Origin: Opitutia bacterium
GTDB taxonomy: Bacteria; Verrucomicrobiota; Verrucomicrobiia; Opitutales; Opitutaceae
DNA: 64,000 nucleotides
Assembly (NCBI GenBank): GCA_016187925.1
Contig: JACPIS010000002.1
Span: forward strand, 1 to 64,000
Direction: 5' to 3'
Positions 1-8,560 of the stretch are shown here, in pieces. The translations under genes and the position numbers were made by a program. The notes beneath the pieces were generated by a model that had not been told where the DNA came from, ran no database searches, and saw only the letters and a list, made by a program, of their open reading frames with translations. Numbering within the stretch: the stretch's first letter is position 1; each line of letters opens with the position of its first letter.

Positions 1-1
1 C

Positions 2-646
2 GAAGGTCGCGCTGACGTGGTGCACCTCGCGCTCGACATCCGCGGGCACGGGCGCAGCGCCGGCCAGGTCAATCCGGGCTTCGGGCTGCCCGGCTTCGTG
101 GGCCACCAGATCCATGATGCCGAGGCCTACGTCTACCGCGGCGCTTTTCTGGATTGCGGGCGGGCGCTGGAATTCCTCGCCGCGCGCGCGGAGGTGGATG
201 CCGCGCGCATCGCGGTCGAGGGCATGAGCCAGGGAGGCGGGCTGGCGTTCGCCACGGCGGCGCTCTTCCCGGGCCGCGTGGCAGCGTGCGCGGCCGGCGT
301 GCCGTTCCTCGGCGTCCCGCAGGACCACTTCCGCATCCGCCCGGTGTATCGCGAGGAGATGGAGCAACACCTCCGGCTCGCCGGGCGCGGCACCTGGGCG
401 GACACGCTGCGCAGTCTGGAGCTGGTCAACCCGTGGCACCTCGCCCCGCGCATCACCTGCCCGGTGTTCATGGCAGTGGCGCTGCGCGACGACGACTGCC
501 CGCCGCATCTCGGCTTCGCCGTCTACAACCGGCTGGGCGTGCCGCGCAGCTACCGGATTTTTCCCGCCTACGGGCACATGATGAACGGCGAATGGCCGGC
601 CGCCGCCGGCGCCTGGCTGCGCCGCCAGCTCGGCCTGCCCGAGTGA
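2..646 (+). CDS. Acetyl-xylan esterase / cephalosporin-C deacetylase family (AXE1), 5' end missing
   Basis: The reading frame is open from the window's first bases, so the N-terminus lies outside. The visible part is an alpha/beta-hydrolase of the AXE1 family, which removes acetyl groups from xylan or related esters. Counting from the GTG at 17, the nucleophile serine sits in GMSQGG (about residue 71), the acid in ALRDDD (158-160) and the histidine in AYGHM (187), so the catalytic triad is complete. The GTG at 17 is not the true start, because homologous sequence (the strand before DIRGHG) continues upstream of it. No downstream partner is visible: the next gene is convergent. Confidence 0.82.
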   Translation, partial: EGRADVVHLALDIRGHGRSAGQVNPGFGLPGFVGHQIHDAEAYVYRGAFLDCGRALEFLAARAEVDAARIAVEGMSQGGGLAFATAALFPGRVAACAAGVPFLGVPQDHFRIRPVYREEMEQHLRLAGRGTWADTLRSLELVNPWHLAPRITCPVFMAVALRDDDCPPHLGFAVYNRLGVPRSYRIFPAYGHMMNGEWPAAAGAWLRRQLGLPE

Positions 647-804
647 GCCCCGCCCGTCCGCCCGGTCCTCCTCACCGCCGCCCGCGCGGATAACGGGTGC
701 GCACGCACGGATGCCGCACGGGCGGCGCACGGATGGCGTGCGGAGGCTGGCGCGGGCCGCGGGTTGCGGGGCGTGGCGGACGTGGGCGGGCGGCCGCGGG
801 CGGA

Positions 805-1683
805 TCACTTCAGGCGTGAGAGGAACTCCTCGGGCCGCCATTGCGTGCCGTCGACGCGGTGGACGATCCGGCCGCGCTCGTCGATGAGCAGCGTCGAGAG
901 CGTGTGCTTCAGGTAGTTCTCGCCGGGCTCGACGATGATGCCGAACTGCACGAGCAGATCGCGCACGGCGCCCTCGGGGCCGGTGAGGAACGAGAAGTTG
1001 CCGGTGTCGATGCCGCGGACGCTCGCGTAGTCCTTCAGGACGGGCGGCGTGTCGTAGGCAGGGTCGAGCGTGATGCTGACGAGCTCGAGGTCGCGCACGG
1101 CGCGGGCCTTCGCGGCCTGTTGCAACGCCATCATGCGCTGCGTCGAGGCGGGGCACATCGTGGCGATGGGGCAGCGCGTGTAGATGAAATTCATCACGAC
1201 GCGCTTGCCGCGGAAGCGGTTGATCGGGACGATCTCGCCCTCCTGGTTGTAGAGCACGAACTGCGGCACGGTCTCGCCGACTTCGCGGTAGGCGCTTTTG
1301 CCGCGTGCCGAGGTGTCCTGCCGCAGCAGGTTCGCGGCCGCGGCGAGCTGCTGCTCCTTCAGCGGGTCGAGGATTTCGATGGCTTCGAGGTGCAGCTCGC
1401 CCTTCGCGTCGGGCGGAAGCAGGCGGGCGCGCAGGCGCAGGCCCTCCTTTAGTCGCGCCAGATCGGCATCGGCGACGATGAACTCCATCGTCATCGGTGG
1501 CATGTAGCCGGGGATCTCCTCGTGGTGGATGATGGCGGCGTGGCGGGCGGGCGCGAGATCGACCACCGTGCCGGTGAGCGAATAGAAATACATCGGCCCG
1601 GTGGCGGCGGGCTGCTTGCGGGTGCAGCCGGCCAGCGCCGCGAGGGCGAGGCAAGCGAGCGGGATGAGGCGCGGGAGGTTCAT
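805..1683 (-). CDS. SCO1/SenC-family lipoprotein with N-terminal CusF-like copper domain
   Basis: A two-domain copper protein, 292 aa. An N-terminal signal ends in a lipobox (LAALAGC, Cys20), so it should be an envelope lipoprotein. Residues about 35-105 resemble the CusF copper-binding fold (HEEIPGYMPPMTM). Residues about 135-292 are a thioredoxin-like SCO domain with FIYTRCPIATMCP, giving a Cys171-x5-Cys177 pair instead of the usual CxxxC, and the conserved His260. SCO proteins deliver copper to cytochrome oxidase or act as thiol oxidoreductases. Its start overlaps the stop of the upstream CusF-like gene by 4 nt, so the two are translationally coupled. Confidence 0.85.
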   Translation of the reverse strand: MNLPRLIPLACLALAALAGCTRKQPAATGPMYFYSLTGTVVDLAPARHAAIIHHEEIPGYMPPMTMEFIVADADLARLKEGLRLRARLLPPDAKGELHLEAIEILDPLKEQQLAAAANLLRQDTSARGKSAYREVGETVPQFVLYNQEGEIVPINRFRGKRVVMNFIYTRCPIATMCPASTQRMMALQQAAKARAVRDLELVSITLDPAYDTPPVLKDYASVRGIDTGNFSFLTGPEGAVRDLLVQFGIIVEPGENYLKHTLSTLLIDERGRIVHRVDGTQWRPEEFLSRLK

Positions 1684-2087
1684 CGGGCGGCGGGTTTGAC
1701 GTCTTCGAGATAGTACTCGCCGTCGCGCTCGACCAGCGTGGCGGTGATGGCGTCGCCTTTCTTCGCGGTGCGCAGCGTGACCTCGTCGACCTTGAAGAGC
1801 ATGGTCATGGCCATCATGTAGCCGGGGATTTCCTCGTGTTTGACCATCAGGGCGCCTTTGGCGGCGTAGACGTCGACAATGACGCCCTTGAGCGGATGGC
1901 GTTCGGCGTCAGCGGATTTCTTCCCGGCATCGGCGGGCTTTTCGTCGTGACAGCAGCAGGCCGACTTGCCCTTGCAGTCGGGGCAGGCGCATTGGTCGCA
2001 GGACTTCTCGTCGGCGCGCAGTGAGGGGAAAGACAGGGCAAGGAGGAGAACGGTGAGCAAGGAGGAGATACGGGAGATGTTTTTCAT
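1680..2087 (-). CDS. Cys-rich periplasmic CusF-like copper-binding protein
   Basis: 135 aa with a signal peptide (1-25). Next comes a cysteine cluster with seven Cys between residues 30 and 46, including CACPDC and ACCCH, that looks able to bind Cu(I). The C-terminal half (64-131) is a CusF-like domain with HEEIPGYMMAMTM. The same HEEIPGYM core appears in the SCO fusion downstream, so the two domains are probably related by duplication. It lies 115 bp after the small CxxC protein and overlaps the SCO gene by 4 nt. Role inferred: copper buffering or transfer to the SCO protein. Confidence 0.8.
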   Translation of the reverse strand: MKNISRISSLLTVLLLALSFPSLRADEKSCDQCACPDCKGKSACCCHDEKPADAGKKSADAERHPLKGVIVDVYAAKGALMVKHEEIPGYMMAMTMLFKVDEVTLRTAKKGDAITATLVERDGEYYLEDVKPAAR

Positions 2088-2202
2088 GGGAATGAGAGCG
2101 GGAGGTGCGCGCGGGGTGACGCGTGCGCGCAGGCGCGGCCCGATGGGGCGGAATGGAGAAAACGCTGCGCGGACGGCGCGCGGCGGATGCAGGTGCGGCG
2201 CG

Positions 2203-2586
2203 TCAGGCGCGCGGCGGCGGCACGGGCACGCGCTCGGCGCGGATCAGGCCGGAGTCATCGGCCGCGGAGGGCCAGGAAAAATCGGGAGCCGTCAGCACGA
2301 GCGGAGAGGCGACTTCGGCTGCGAGCAACAGGCGTTCGCTGTTGCCGCCGGGCGTGGCGGGCGACTGCGCGTCGCGGGCGGCATCCTTGCCGTGTTGGGC
2401 GACGGAGCATAGTTCGCACGGCTTGCTGCCATCGAAAGTCTTGGCGAGCGCCTTGGCCGGCGACAGGTAGGTCGAGTAGGTGGCGAACATCTTTCCCCAG
2501 GCGACGACCTGCACCGCATCCCACAACGCGCCGTTGGCACAGAGCCAGGCGAAGCAGAGGCAGAGGAGGGAAAGGCGGCGGCGCAC
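2203..2586 (-). CDS. Small secreted or membrane protein with CELC motif, unknown function
   Basis: 127 aa, not recognised as a named family. The N-terminus is hydrophobic (about 5-30: signal peptide or one membrane segment). It is followed by a conserved-looking block (VAWGKMFATYSTYLSP) and a CELC motif (Cys57, Cys60) that could bind a metal. The C-terminal part is variable and proline-rich. It lies between the propeller lipoprotein and the CusF-like gene on the same strand, which suggests a copper-related role. It could be a relative of DUF2946-type proteins found near copper receptors, but I cannot confirm this. Confidence 0.62.
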   Translation of the reverse strand: MRRRLSLLCLCFAWLCANGALWDAVQVVAWGKMFATYSTYLSPAKALAKTFDGSKPCELCSVAQHGKDAARDAQSPATPGGNSERLLLAAEVASPLVLTAPDFSWPSAADDSGLIRAERVPVPPPRA

Positions 2587-2662
2587 GCGAGGACACCAAT
2601 GTCCGGACCGGGGCGCGGTTCAAACGGAAAATCCGTCGCCCGGTGCTCTGTCCGGCGGCGGC

Positions 2663-3853
2663 TCAGTCGAGCGGGATCACCTGGGTGATGACCTGCGACG
2701 GGTCGCTGTCCTGCGTGTAGGCGAGCAACAATCGCCGCCCGTCGAGCGCGGCGAGGCGCGGGAAGCCGGAGGCGCGCGCGGGGCTGCTGGCGGCCAGCAG
2801 GCGCGGCGCGGAGAGTTGGCCGGAGCCGGACAAGGTGCGCAGGTAGATGCCGCCAACGACACCGGTTTCGGGATTGGCGCGCTCGAGCCAGGTGAGCACG
2901 CTCGTGCCGTTGGCGAGGATGAGGCAATCGACGCGGCCCTGCGGCCGGCCGAGATCGAGGCGCAGCGGCTCGCCGAAAGTCTCACCCCCATCGGTCGAGT
3001 GCTTGGCCTGGACGCGGGGCTGGTTGTCGGCGCCGGTGAACCACACCGCCGTCACCGCGGAGCCGCGGCTGGCGAGCCGCGGGCCGTTGACGGGGCAGGC
3101 ATTGATCTTCCAGCCGTCGGCGTGCAGCGGGCGGGGTTTCTCCCACTGGCCATTGCGGTAGCGGACGAGCCGGATGTCGCGCACTTCGTCAGTCGTGCGT
3201 CCGCGGTAGGCGAGCAGCGCGCCGCCATCGGGCAGAGGTGCGAAGGAAAGCTGGCAGCAGTCGCACACGAAACCGTCCACCGGCACGTCAGGGCCGGCCT
3301 CGGCGAGCACGCGGGCGTGGAGCGTCTGGTGGTCGCGGCCCGCGGCGCGTTCCCGGCCGTCGAGCCAGGCGGCGAGCGGGCGGCCTGTCGGACCGAGCGG
3401 ATGGATGGCCGTGAACTCCGTGCGCGCGCTCTCGGCGGAGATTTTTTGCGGCGCCGCCCAGGTGGCGCCGCCGTCGGCGCTCGTGCTGAACTCTGCGTGG
3501 TAAACCATCTCGTTGTCCGGCTCGTGCACGAACCACACCGCGATGAGCCGGTCGCGCTCCAGCGCCGTGACGGTCGGGAAGTCCGCCCAGTTGACGAACC
3601 AGTCCGGGCCTTGTGCAATGACAACCGGCGCTTGCCAGCGTTGGCCGGCCGCGTCGAACCGTGCGAGTTTCAGCGCCCACGTCTTGTCATGGGCGGGTTC
3701 CAGCCACGAAAGGAAAATCGCGCCATCGGCGGCGGTCGCGAAGGAGGCTCCGAGTGCGCCGGCGCCAGCGGGCGAGGAAATCGTGAGAGGTTCGGCCGCC
3801 CGGCGGGTGCAGCCCGCGAGGACGAGGAGGAGCAGGCAAGTCAGGATGCGCAT
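2663..3853 (-). CDS. Sialidase-like beta-propeller lipoprotein with CDCC motif
   Basis: 396 aa from the ATG at 3853, which gives a clean lipoprotein signal (LLLLVLAGC, Cys15); the longer open frame upstream belongs to shadow sequence. The body has repeated propeller blades with Asp boxes (SADGGATW at 126-133, STDGGETF at 286-293), so automatic annotation would call it an exo-alpha-sialidase. The sialidase catalytic residues are not evident. A CDCC motif at 197-200 and nearby Cys252/Cys310 suggest metal binding instead. It is the first gene of the copper operon running down to 805, 76 bp before the CELC protein. Confidence 0.72.
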   Translation of the reverse strand: MRILTCLLLLVLAGCTRRAAEPLTISSPAGAGALGASFATAADGAIFLSWLEPAHDKTWALKLARFDAAGQRWQAPVVIAQGPDWFVNWADFPTVTALERDRLIAVWFVHEPDNEMVYHAEFSTSADGGATWAAPQKISAESARTEFTAIHPLGPTGRPLAAWLDGRERAAGRDHQTLHARVLAEAGPDVPVDGFVCDCCQLSFAPLPDGGALLAYRGRTTDEVRDIRLVRYRNGQWEKPRPLHADGWKINACPVNGPRLASRGSAVTAVWFTGADNQPRVQAKHSTDGGETFGEPLRLDLGRPQGRVDCLILANGTSVLTWLERANPETGVVGGIYLRTLSGSGQLSAPRLLAASSPARASGFPRLAALDGRRLLLAYTQDSDPSQVITQVIPLD

Positions 3854-3974
3854 CACGGAGGTGGGGATTGGGGCGCTCCGACCATGGGCATCAACCGGGG
3901 TGCGGCAATCCGGATTTCTCGGCGGGCGAGTGCGCGGGCTTGAGCCGACGCACGGCGCCGCCAAGCTCGCGCCC

Positions 3975-4550
3975 GTGCTGCTCGCGCTCAACAAACCTTT
4001 CGGCGTCCTCTCGCAATTCACCCCCGAGCCCGGCTCGGCGTGGCGGACGCTCGCGGACTTCGGCCTGCCGAAGGGCGTGTACGCGCTCGGCCGGCTCGAT
4101 GCCGACTCGGAGGGGCTGCTGTTGTTCAGCGATGAGCCGGGGCTCAACTCGCGCCTGCTCGATCCGGTGCACGGCCACCGTCGCGAATACTGGGTGATGG
4201 TCGAGCGCGAGCCGACGGACGAGGCGCTCGCGCAACTCGCGGCGGGCGTCGTCCTCGGCGGCGAACGCACGCGGCCCGGCACGGTGCGGCGGCTCGATCC
4301 CGCGCCGGCGTTGCCACCGCGCGACCCACCGGTGCGTTTCCGGAAAAACGTGCCCGACTGCTGGCTCGCGCTCGAATTGACCGAGGGAAAAAACCGGCAG
4401 GTGCGCCGCATGACAGCGGCCATCGGTCATCCGACGCTGCGGCTGGTGCGCGCCCGCATCGGCACACTGGCGCTGGACTCGCTCGGGCTCGCCCCGGGCC
4501 AATGGCGCGAGCTCACGGCGGCGGAGCGCGCCGCCGCGTTGGCCCGTTAG
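3975..4550 (+). CDS. rluE: rRNA pseudouridine synthase, RluE/RsuA family
   Basis: A pseudouridine synthase of the RsuA/RluB/E/F family, closest in layout to RluE, which modifies 23S rRNA U2457 in E. coli. The catalytic-aspartate motif GRLDADSEGLLL is intact and ALNKPFGVLSQF opens the domain. No S4 domain precedes it, as in RluE. The GTG at 3975 gives 191 aa beginning MLLALNKPFG; a GTG at 3930 is the alternative, and neither has a clear Shine-Dalgarno. The stop codon (4548-4550) abuts the stop of the convergent EamA gene with no spacer, so the two transcripts must overlap at their ends. Confidence 0.85.
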   Translation: MLLALNKPFGVLSQFTPEPGSAWRTLADFGLPKGVYALGRLDADSEGLLLFSDEPGLNSRLLDPVHGHRREYWVMVEREPTDEALAQLAAGVVLGGERTRPGTVRRLDPAPALPPRDPPVRFRKNVPDCWLALELTEGKNRQVRRMTAAIGHPTLRLVRARIGTLALDSLGLAPGQWRELTAAERAAALAR

Positions 4551-5462
4551 TCAGGAATTACCCGGTGCCGCGGCGAGGGCGGGGCGGAGGAACTTGAGGC
4601 GCGGCCCGAAGACGCAGAGCACAAGGCCGCTGATGACGAACGCGGCGGCCTGCAGTTTCCAGCCGGGCAGCGCCTCGCCGAGGTAGAGCGCCGAGGTGAC
4701 CATGCCGAAGACCGGCACGAGCAGCGTGAACGGCGTGACGGTCGAGGCCGGGTAGTGCGACAGCAGCCAGCTCCAGATCGAGTAGGCGACGAGGGTGGAG
4801 AGATAGACCGTGTAGGCGACGCTCAGCCAGGTCGTGACGCCGGCGTGGCCGAGGCCGTGCCCGATGGCGGCGGGGCCCTCGAACACGAGCGAGGCGAGCC
4901 CCATCGGCAGCGGCACGACGAGTCCGCCCCAGACGACCAGCGCGAGCGGGTTGACCTTGCCGAGGCGGCGCGACGTGACGTTGGCAAACGCCCACGACAC
5001 CGCGGCGAGCAGCACGCACACGAGCCCGGCGACGGTCACGTCGCCCCCGGTGTGCAGCCCGACGACGACAAAACCGACCGAGGCCACGAGCGCCCCGGCG
5101 ATTTGCACGAACGCGATCCGCTCGCGGAGCAGCACGACCGAAAGGGCGAGCGAAACGAACACCTGGAACTGCAGCATCAGCGAAGCGAGGCCGGCGGGCA
5201 CCCCGAGTTTCATGCCGAGAAACATGAAGGCGAACTGTGCCGCGAACATCGCGCAGCCGTAGGTGAGCAGCTGCCCCCACGTGATCGCGGGGCGCGGCAG
5301 GAAAAACACCAGCGGCACCGACACGAAGACGAAGCGCACGGCGCAGAGCAGCAGCGGCGGCAGGTCGACCAGCGCCAGCTTGATGGCGACGAAATTGGAG
5401 CCCCAGATCGCGACGGTAAGCAGCGCGAGGAGCATGTGGCGGAAGGGCAGTGAGGACGGCAC
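4551..5462 (-). CDS. eamA: EamA-family (DMT superfamily) exporter
   Basis: About 303 aa with roughly ten membrane segments in two EamA repeats. It resembles E. coli EamA (YdeD), the O-acetylserine/cysteine exporter: WGSNFVAIKLAL near the N-terminus and PAGLASLMLQFQVF in the first repeat. The true substrate cannot be told from sequence. I chose the GTG at 5462, which gives a short polar lead before the first helix; an ATG at 5435 is also possible. It is convergent with rluE with no gap. Confidence 0.82.
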   Translation of the reverse strand: MPSSLPFRHMLLALLTVAIWGSNFVAIKLALVDLPPLLLCAVRFVFVSVPLVFFLPRPAITWGQLLTYGCAMFAAQFAFMFLGMKLGVPAGLASLMLQFQVFVSLALSVVLLRERIAFVQIAGALVASVGFVVVGLHTGGDVTVAGLVCVLLAAVSWAFANVTSRRLGKVNPLALVVWGGLVVPLPMGLASLVFEGPAAIGHGLGHAGVTTWLSVAYTVYLSTLVAYSIWSWLLSHYPASTVTPFTLLVPVFGMVTSALYLGEALPGWKLQAAAFVISGLVLCVFGPRLKFLRPALAAAPGNS

Positions 5463-5585
5463 GGCCAAGACAGTTGGCGCCGCGGTCCGGGTCGCAACCC
5501 GGGAACGCGTCACAGCGGCTCTGCTTTCGGCTAATCCCACCGGCACAGTCGCGGCACCGGCACAGTGCCCGCCCCGGACGGGCAA

Positions 5586-6647
5586 TCAGTCGGTCCGGAA
5601 GACGAAAATCTGGCCCTTCTCGGTGCCGACGGCGAGCAGCGCGTCGTCGCCGCGCCAGGCGAACTTGGTGGCGGCGGCCGGCATTTTCACCTCGGCGACG
5701 AGCGGATTTTTGCGCGTCGGCGCCCAGAGACAGAATTCGCCGTCGGCCGCGCCGGTGGCGAGCAGGCCGTGCCCGTTTTGGAACGCCACGGCGCAGGTGC
5801 GCGCGCTGTGCGGCAGCAGCAGCGGCTCGCGGCCCTCGGGGCCGGCGCCGGAGCAATCCCAGATGCACGAGTCGCGGCCGCCGCCGGTGGCAAGCCACTT
5901 GGAGTCGTGGCTGAACGAGAGTTCCTTCAGGCGGGTCTCGTAGCCGCTCATGTGCAGCTCGAGATCCTCGGCCGGCACCCAGAGATGCACGGCGTTGTCG
6001 TGGCAACCGGCGACGAGCCAGCGTCCGTCAGGCGACCACGTCAGCGCGTAGATGGCGTTGCCGTAGGCGAACTCCTTTTGCGCGGCGAACGTGTTCGCGT
6101 CCCACACGACGACGTGCCCGAAGCACGCGGCGGCGCAGGCCGACCCGTCGGCGCGCCATGCGAGCGACGAGATCGTTTTTGGCGCATCGGCAAAAGTGTG
6201 GGCGACCGAGCCGTCCGGCTTGAGTGCGACAAGTTTCCGTCCGGCGGCGGCGAAGAGCAGGGGCGAGTGAGCGGGCCGCCACGCGAGGTGCTCGACCCAC
6301 GCGTTACCGACTTTGGTCTCGGCGACTTGCGCGCCGGTGACGGAGTTCCAGAAACGCACGCAACCGTCCTGCCCGCCGGTGGCGAGAAGGGAGGGCGAAG
6401 CCTCCGGCTGAGCCGTTGGCGGGCGCGGCTCGTCGGGGACGGCTCGCCCTGCCGCCGGCGACCACGCGAGGCAGTTGGCGCCGTTCTCGTGGCCGGGCAG
6501 GGTGTGTTTCACGGTGCCGGTGGCGGCGTCGAAGAGCGTGATGCCGCCGGCCGCGGAGGCGGCGGCGAGCAACGAGCCGTCGGGCGACCACGCGAGGTCG
6601 ATGGCATAGTCGTCGAGCACAGCGGCCCAGTGTTTGGCGAAATTCAT
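5586..6647 (-). CDS. WD40-repeat protein next to COG0523 GTPase
   Basis: 353 aa, apparently one seven-bladed WD40 propeller filling the whole protein (repeats such as LAWSPDGSLLAAASAAGG, CVRFWNS, VHLWVPA, FCLWAP). No signal peptide is visible, so it should be a cytoplasmic scaffold. It is the downstream neighbour of the COG0523 GTPase on the same strand, separated by 83 bp containing a short tandem repeat. WD40 proteins are found beside COG0523 metal chaperones in some other genomes, so a joint role in metal-cofactor delivery is plausible but inferred. Confidence 0.82.
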   Translation of the reverse strand: MNFAKHWAAVLDDYAIDLAWSPDGSLLAAASAAGGITLFDAATGTVKHTLPGHENGANCLAWSPAAGRAVPDEPRPPTAQPEASPSLLATGGQDGCVRFWNSVTGAQVAETKVGNAWVEHLAWRPAHSPLLFAAAGRKLVALKPDGSVAHTFADAPKTISSLAWRADGSACAAACFGHVVVWDANTFAAQKEFAYGNAIYALTWSPDGRWLVAGCHDNAVHLWVPAEDLELHMSGYETRLKELSFSHDSKWLATGGGRDSCIWDCSGAGPEGREPLLLPHSARTCAVAFQNGHGLLATGAADGEFCLWAPTRKNPLVAEVKMPAAATKFAWRGDDALLAVGTEKGQIFVFRTD

Positions 6648-6657
6648 GGGACGGAAT

Positions 6658-6684
6658 CTCACGCAAAGGCGCAGAGACGCAAAG
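6658..6684. repeat. Short ACGCAAAG-type tandem repeat
   Basis: Imperfect repeat of an 8-9 nt unit (ACGCAAAG / GCGCAGAG / ACGCAAAG) in the spacer between the COG0523 gene and the WD40 gene. Similar degenerate units occur near 35190, 40440, 49055 and 55672. Confidence 0.55.
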
Positions 6685-6730
6685 CGGGAAATTGACCCGA
6701 CCTTTGGTCCTGACCGCCCGACGCGCGGTA

Positions 6731-8158
6731 TCAGTTCACCAAACAGGCCTTGAAGCCTTCGGTGAGGGCGGCGCGGTCGAGGTGTTTGCCGATGAAGACG
6801 AGGGTGTTGGTGCGGTTCTCGTCGGTCTTCCACTCGCGGTCGAACTTCGCGTCGAAGAGCATGTGGACGCCTTGGAAGACGAGGCGCTTGTTTGTGCCCT
6901 TGACGCAGAGCACGCCTTTCATGCGGAAGATGTCGCCGCCCTTGGTGCGGAGCAGCTCGCTGATCCACTCGTTGAGCTTCTTGCCGTCGAGATCGCCGGG
7001 CACGCTGATGCCGACGGAGGAGACTTCCTCGTCGTGGGAGTGCTCGTGGCGGAAGGTGCGGTCCCAGCCGTAGCGGACGAGCCCGCCCTGCGCGTCGTGC
7101 AGGTGCGTGGGCACGTCGTGACCGGTGAAGAGCAGGTAGCGGCCGGCGGCGGGGAGGGTGAGTTTGAAGTGGCCGTGCTCGTCGTGGAGCTTCAGGCGGT
7201 GCAGCTGGGCGCCGGGGGTGATGGCTTCGCCGGGCAGGACGATTTTCTCCCAGTCGGAAAAGGTCTGCACGGTGGCGTTGATGGCGGCCGAGATCGTCTG
7301 GTCGTCGAAGGCGCCCACCGGCAGCACGACGACATCGAGGGAGTTGTGGTCGTGGCCGCAGTCCGGGCCACACTCGTGATCGTGGTGGTGATGCTCGTGG
7401 CCTTCGTGGTCGCCGTTCTGCTGGCCAGCAGAATGGTCGTGATGTCCGATGCACAGCTCGTAGTCGCCCGCGGCGAGTTCGTAGCCGCCGGCCCACTCGA
7501 AGGGGTACTCCATCTCGAGGAACTGCGGGTCGATCTCGACGGCGCGCTCGAGGGTGAAGCCGCCGAGGTCGAGCACCTTGGCGAGTGCGATATCGGCGTT
7601 CGTGGTACGGTGGATCTTGGCGACGGCGTTGATGTGGTGGATGCGGTGCTCGACGGCGTCGAGCTCGGCGGGTGAGACGAGATCGGCCTTGTTGAGCAGG
7701 ACGACGTCGGCGAACGCGACCTGCTTCTGGGCCTCGGGGGAGTCGTCGAGGTGCAGGGCGATGTGCTTGGCGTCGACGAGGGTGACGATGGCGTCGAGGC
7801 GGAACTGTTCGCGCATCTCGGGATCGGTGAAGAACGTCTGGGCGACGGGCGCGGGGTTGGCCAGGCCGGTGGTCTCGATGAGGATGGCGTCGAGCCGGTC
7901 CTTGCGTTTCATCAGCCGGCCGAGGATGCGGAGGAGGTCGCCGCGCACGGTGCAGCAGATGCAGCCGTTGTTCATCTCGAAGATCTCCTCGTCGCTCTGG
8001 ATGACGAGCTGGTTGTCGACGCCGACCTCGCCGTATTCGTTCTCGATGACGGCGATCTTCTTGCCGTGCTGCCCGGTCAGGATGCGGTTGAGCAGGGTGG
8101 TTTTGCCGGCGCCGAGGAAGCCGGTGAGGACGGTGACAGGAATGGGTGCGTTGGCCAT
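6731..8158 (-). CDS. COG0523 (CobW/ZigA-like) metal-chaperone GTPase with His-rich insert
   Basis: 475 aa from the ATG at 8158. Walker A is GFLGAGKTT (13-21), the metal motif is CICC (Cys66, 68, 69) and the G4 motif is NKAD (156-159). A histidine-rich stretch at about 239-271 includes HEHHHHDHE and two more cysteines, and the CobW C-terminal domain follows. The family delivers Zn, Co or other metals to client proteins with GTP hydrolysis. The long His-rich insert favours zinc. No Zur-type palindrome was recognised upstream. The WD40 gene follows on the same strand. Confidence 0.88.
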   Translation of the reverse strand: MANAPIPVTVLTGFLGAGKTTLLNRILTGQHGKKIAVIENEYGEVGVDNQLVIQSDEEIFEMNNGCICCTVRGDLLRILGRLMKRKDRLDAILIETTGLANPAPVAQTFFTDPEMREQFRLDAIVTLVDAKHIALHLDDSPEAQKQVAFADVVLLNKADLVSPAELDAVEHRIHHINAVAKIHRTTNADIALAKVLDLGGFTLERAVEIDPQFLEMEYPFEWAGGYELAAGDYELCIGHHDHSAGQQNGDHEGHEHHHHDHECGPDCGHDHNSLDVVVLPVGAFDDQTISAAINATVQTFSDWEKIVLPGEAITPGAQLHRLKLHDEHGHFKLTLPAAGRYLLFTGHDVPTHLHDAQGGLVRYGWDRTFRHEHSHDEEVSSVGISVPGDLDGKKLNEWISELLRTKGGDIFRMKGVLCVKGTNKRLVFQGVHMLFDAKFDREWKTDENRTNTLVFIGKHLDRAALTEGFKACLVN

Positions 8159-8283
8159 GACGGAGGACAGAGGACGAAAAAACGGGGACCAGAAGACAGA
8201 GGACAGAATGGCGGAAGACGCAAGCGGCGAGCTGACCATGACGCACGGCTTGCCCGGGCCGGGCGTTGTGCTCTGCTGGCGGC

Positions 8284-8526
8284 ATGAGCCAAGACGCCCT
8301 GCCGCCGCTGCCGACCGAGCCGAGACCCGGCCGCTACCGCCACTACAAGGGGAACGAGTATCGCGTGGTCGGGCTGGCGCGGCACTCGGAGACACTGGAG
8401 CCGCTCGTCGTCTACGAGGCGCTTTACGGCGCGCGCGGCCTCTGGGTGCGGCCGGCGGCGATGTTCACCGAGACGGTGGAGATCGCCGGCCAGCGCGTGC
8501 CGCGGTTCGCGCGGATCGGGGAATAG
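8284..8526 (+). CDS. DUF1653 family protein
   Basis: 80 aa, matching the small DUF1653 family (PRPGRYRHYKGNEYRVVG near the start, then LVVYEALYG). Function is unknown; the fold is a small all-beta domain without obvious catalytic residues. The ATG at 8284 is chosen over the GTG at 8266 because the family starts near the proline-rich lead. It is divergent from the COG0523 gene across 125 bp. The end of this gene is mirrored by a remnant at 10657-10695. Confidence 0.85.
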   Translation: MSQDALPPLPTEPRPGRYRHYKGNEYRVVGLARHSETLEPLVVYEALYGARGLWVRPAAMFTETVEIAGQRVPRFARIGE

Positions 8527-8560
8527 ACCGAGGCGGCCGCTATCTTACGCCGTGTCCTTG

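Noticed and set aside
2663-3853. True exo-alpha-sialidase
   Set aside because: Asp boxes are present but the sialidase catalytic Arg triad and Tyr/Glu were not recognisable, and the neighbours concern copper.
4541-4560. Regulatory element at the rluE/eamA junction
   Set aside because: The two stop codons simply abut; no hairpin or repeat is present there.
5586-8285. An 899-aa single protein combining Arg-rich sequence with the WD40 domain
   Set aside because: The first 546 codons are an alternate frame of the COG0523 gene; the WD40 protein has its own ATG at 6647.
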